NCBI GenBank assembly: GCA_024195265.1
Contig: JAJLRJ010000005.1
Location: forward strand, 45,957,587-46,021,586
Direction: 5' to 3'
DNA from: Dendrophyllia cribrosa
Lineage: Eukaryota > Cnidaria > Anthozoa > Scleractinia > Dendrophylliidae
DNA length: 64,000 bases
Shown: positions 63,801 through 64,000 of the stretch, piece after piece
Numbering within the stretch: the stretch's first letter is position 1
Layout of the letters: every line of letters starts with the position of its first letter
Notes under the pieces: model-generated
What the model was told of the DNA's origin: nothing
Database searches by the model: none
The model's input: only the letters and a program-made list of their open reading frames with translations
Translations under genes and position numbers: made by a program

Positions 63801-64000
63801 TTAAGCTACTTTATAGCCTGCTCCAAGAAAACGAAGGAAATTATGGGAGAAAGTAAAAATTATGCAAACCACGCGAGCATGCAAAAATTAGCCCGGGGGT
63901 GGGGGGAGGGGAAAGTTTCGGGCGAGCATGTAAATTCGTAGTTTATGCTCTCTCGTGGCCTTACCTTTCCTCATCTATTCACAAATTGGGAGCCTGCCTC
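63801..64000. other. Window end, no feature seen
   Basis: A short G-rich run (GGGGGTGGGGGGAGGGG) occurs near 63894. No gene is recognisable. Confidence 0.4.

Overview
This is a eukaryotic, A+T-rich window. It is almost certainly cnidarian and probably from a stony coral. I infer that from the kinds of transposable element present, the intron-rich CSC1-like genes and the very dense MITE content; nothing in the sequence names a species. There are no bacterial operons, Shine-Dalgarno sites or CRISPR arrays.

Region 1 (1-11535) is most of an integrated Polinton/Maverick element, of the adintovirus-like, virus-type kind. The window begins inside it, so the left end and the expected protein-primed DNA polymerase B are not seen. 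Three genes run leftward: a small two-helix membrane protein, a tail-fibre-like spike and an A32/FtsK-type packaging ATPase. A divergent 82-bp spacer separates them from a rightward morphogenesis block: a PPxY-bearing protein, the single-jelly-roll minor capsid protein, a small basic protein, the double-jelly-roll major capsid protein, a glycine-rich basic protein and an adenain-like protease. These are followed by a zinc-ribbon/phospholipase A2 module and a chromodomain integrase. Two acidic or late-factor-like genes on the minus strand close the element, which ends at a 54-bp inverted repeat. Most starts sit in TAAAATG or a close variant, which recalls poxvirus-type late promoters. The protease and integrase lack an in-frame ATG, and the zinc-ribbon/PLA2/integrase stretch is split over three frames, so this copy is partly decayed or uses recoding.

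Region 2 (11536-17806) has no supportable host gene. It is a patchwork of palindromic MITEs, a reversed SINE, a 9-bp minisatellite and a LINE 3' fragment that a MITE has split.

Region 3 (about 17.8-59.1 kb) is a direct tandem duplication of a unit of about 20 kb. Each unit carries one complete 12-exon, 729-codon CSC1/OSCA/TMEM63-family membrane channel gene on the minus strand (CDS 38169-23638 and 58239-47430). Exon lengths are identical in the two copies. The copies differ by minisatellite expansions in different introns and by many copy-specific transposon insertions, several with a perfect empty site in the sister copy. The largest is a 3.58-kb TIR element in copy 2 carrying a CXC-domain gene that is itself split by a LINE.

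Region 4 (59.1-64 kb) holds a 19-bp minisatellite, a possible zinc-ribbon first exon, and nested transposons: a 9-bp-TSD Mutator-like element inside a tRNA-Ser-derived SINE, itself inside a TTAA-flanked repeat.
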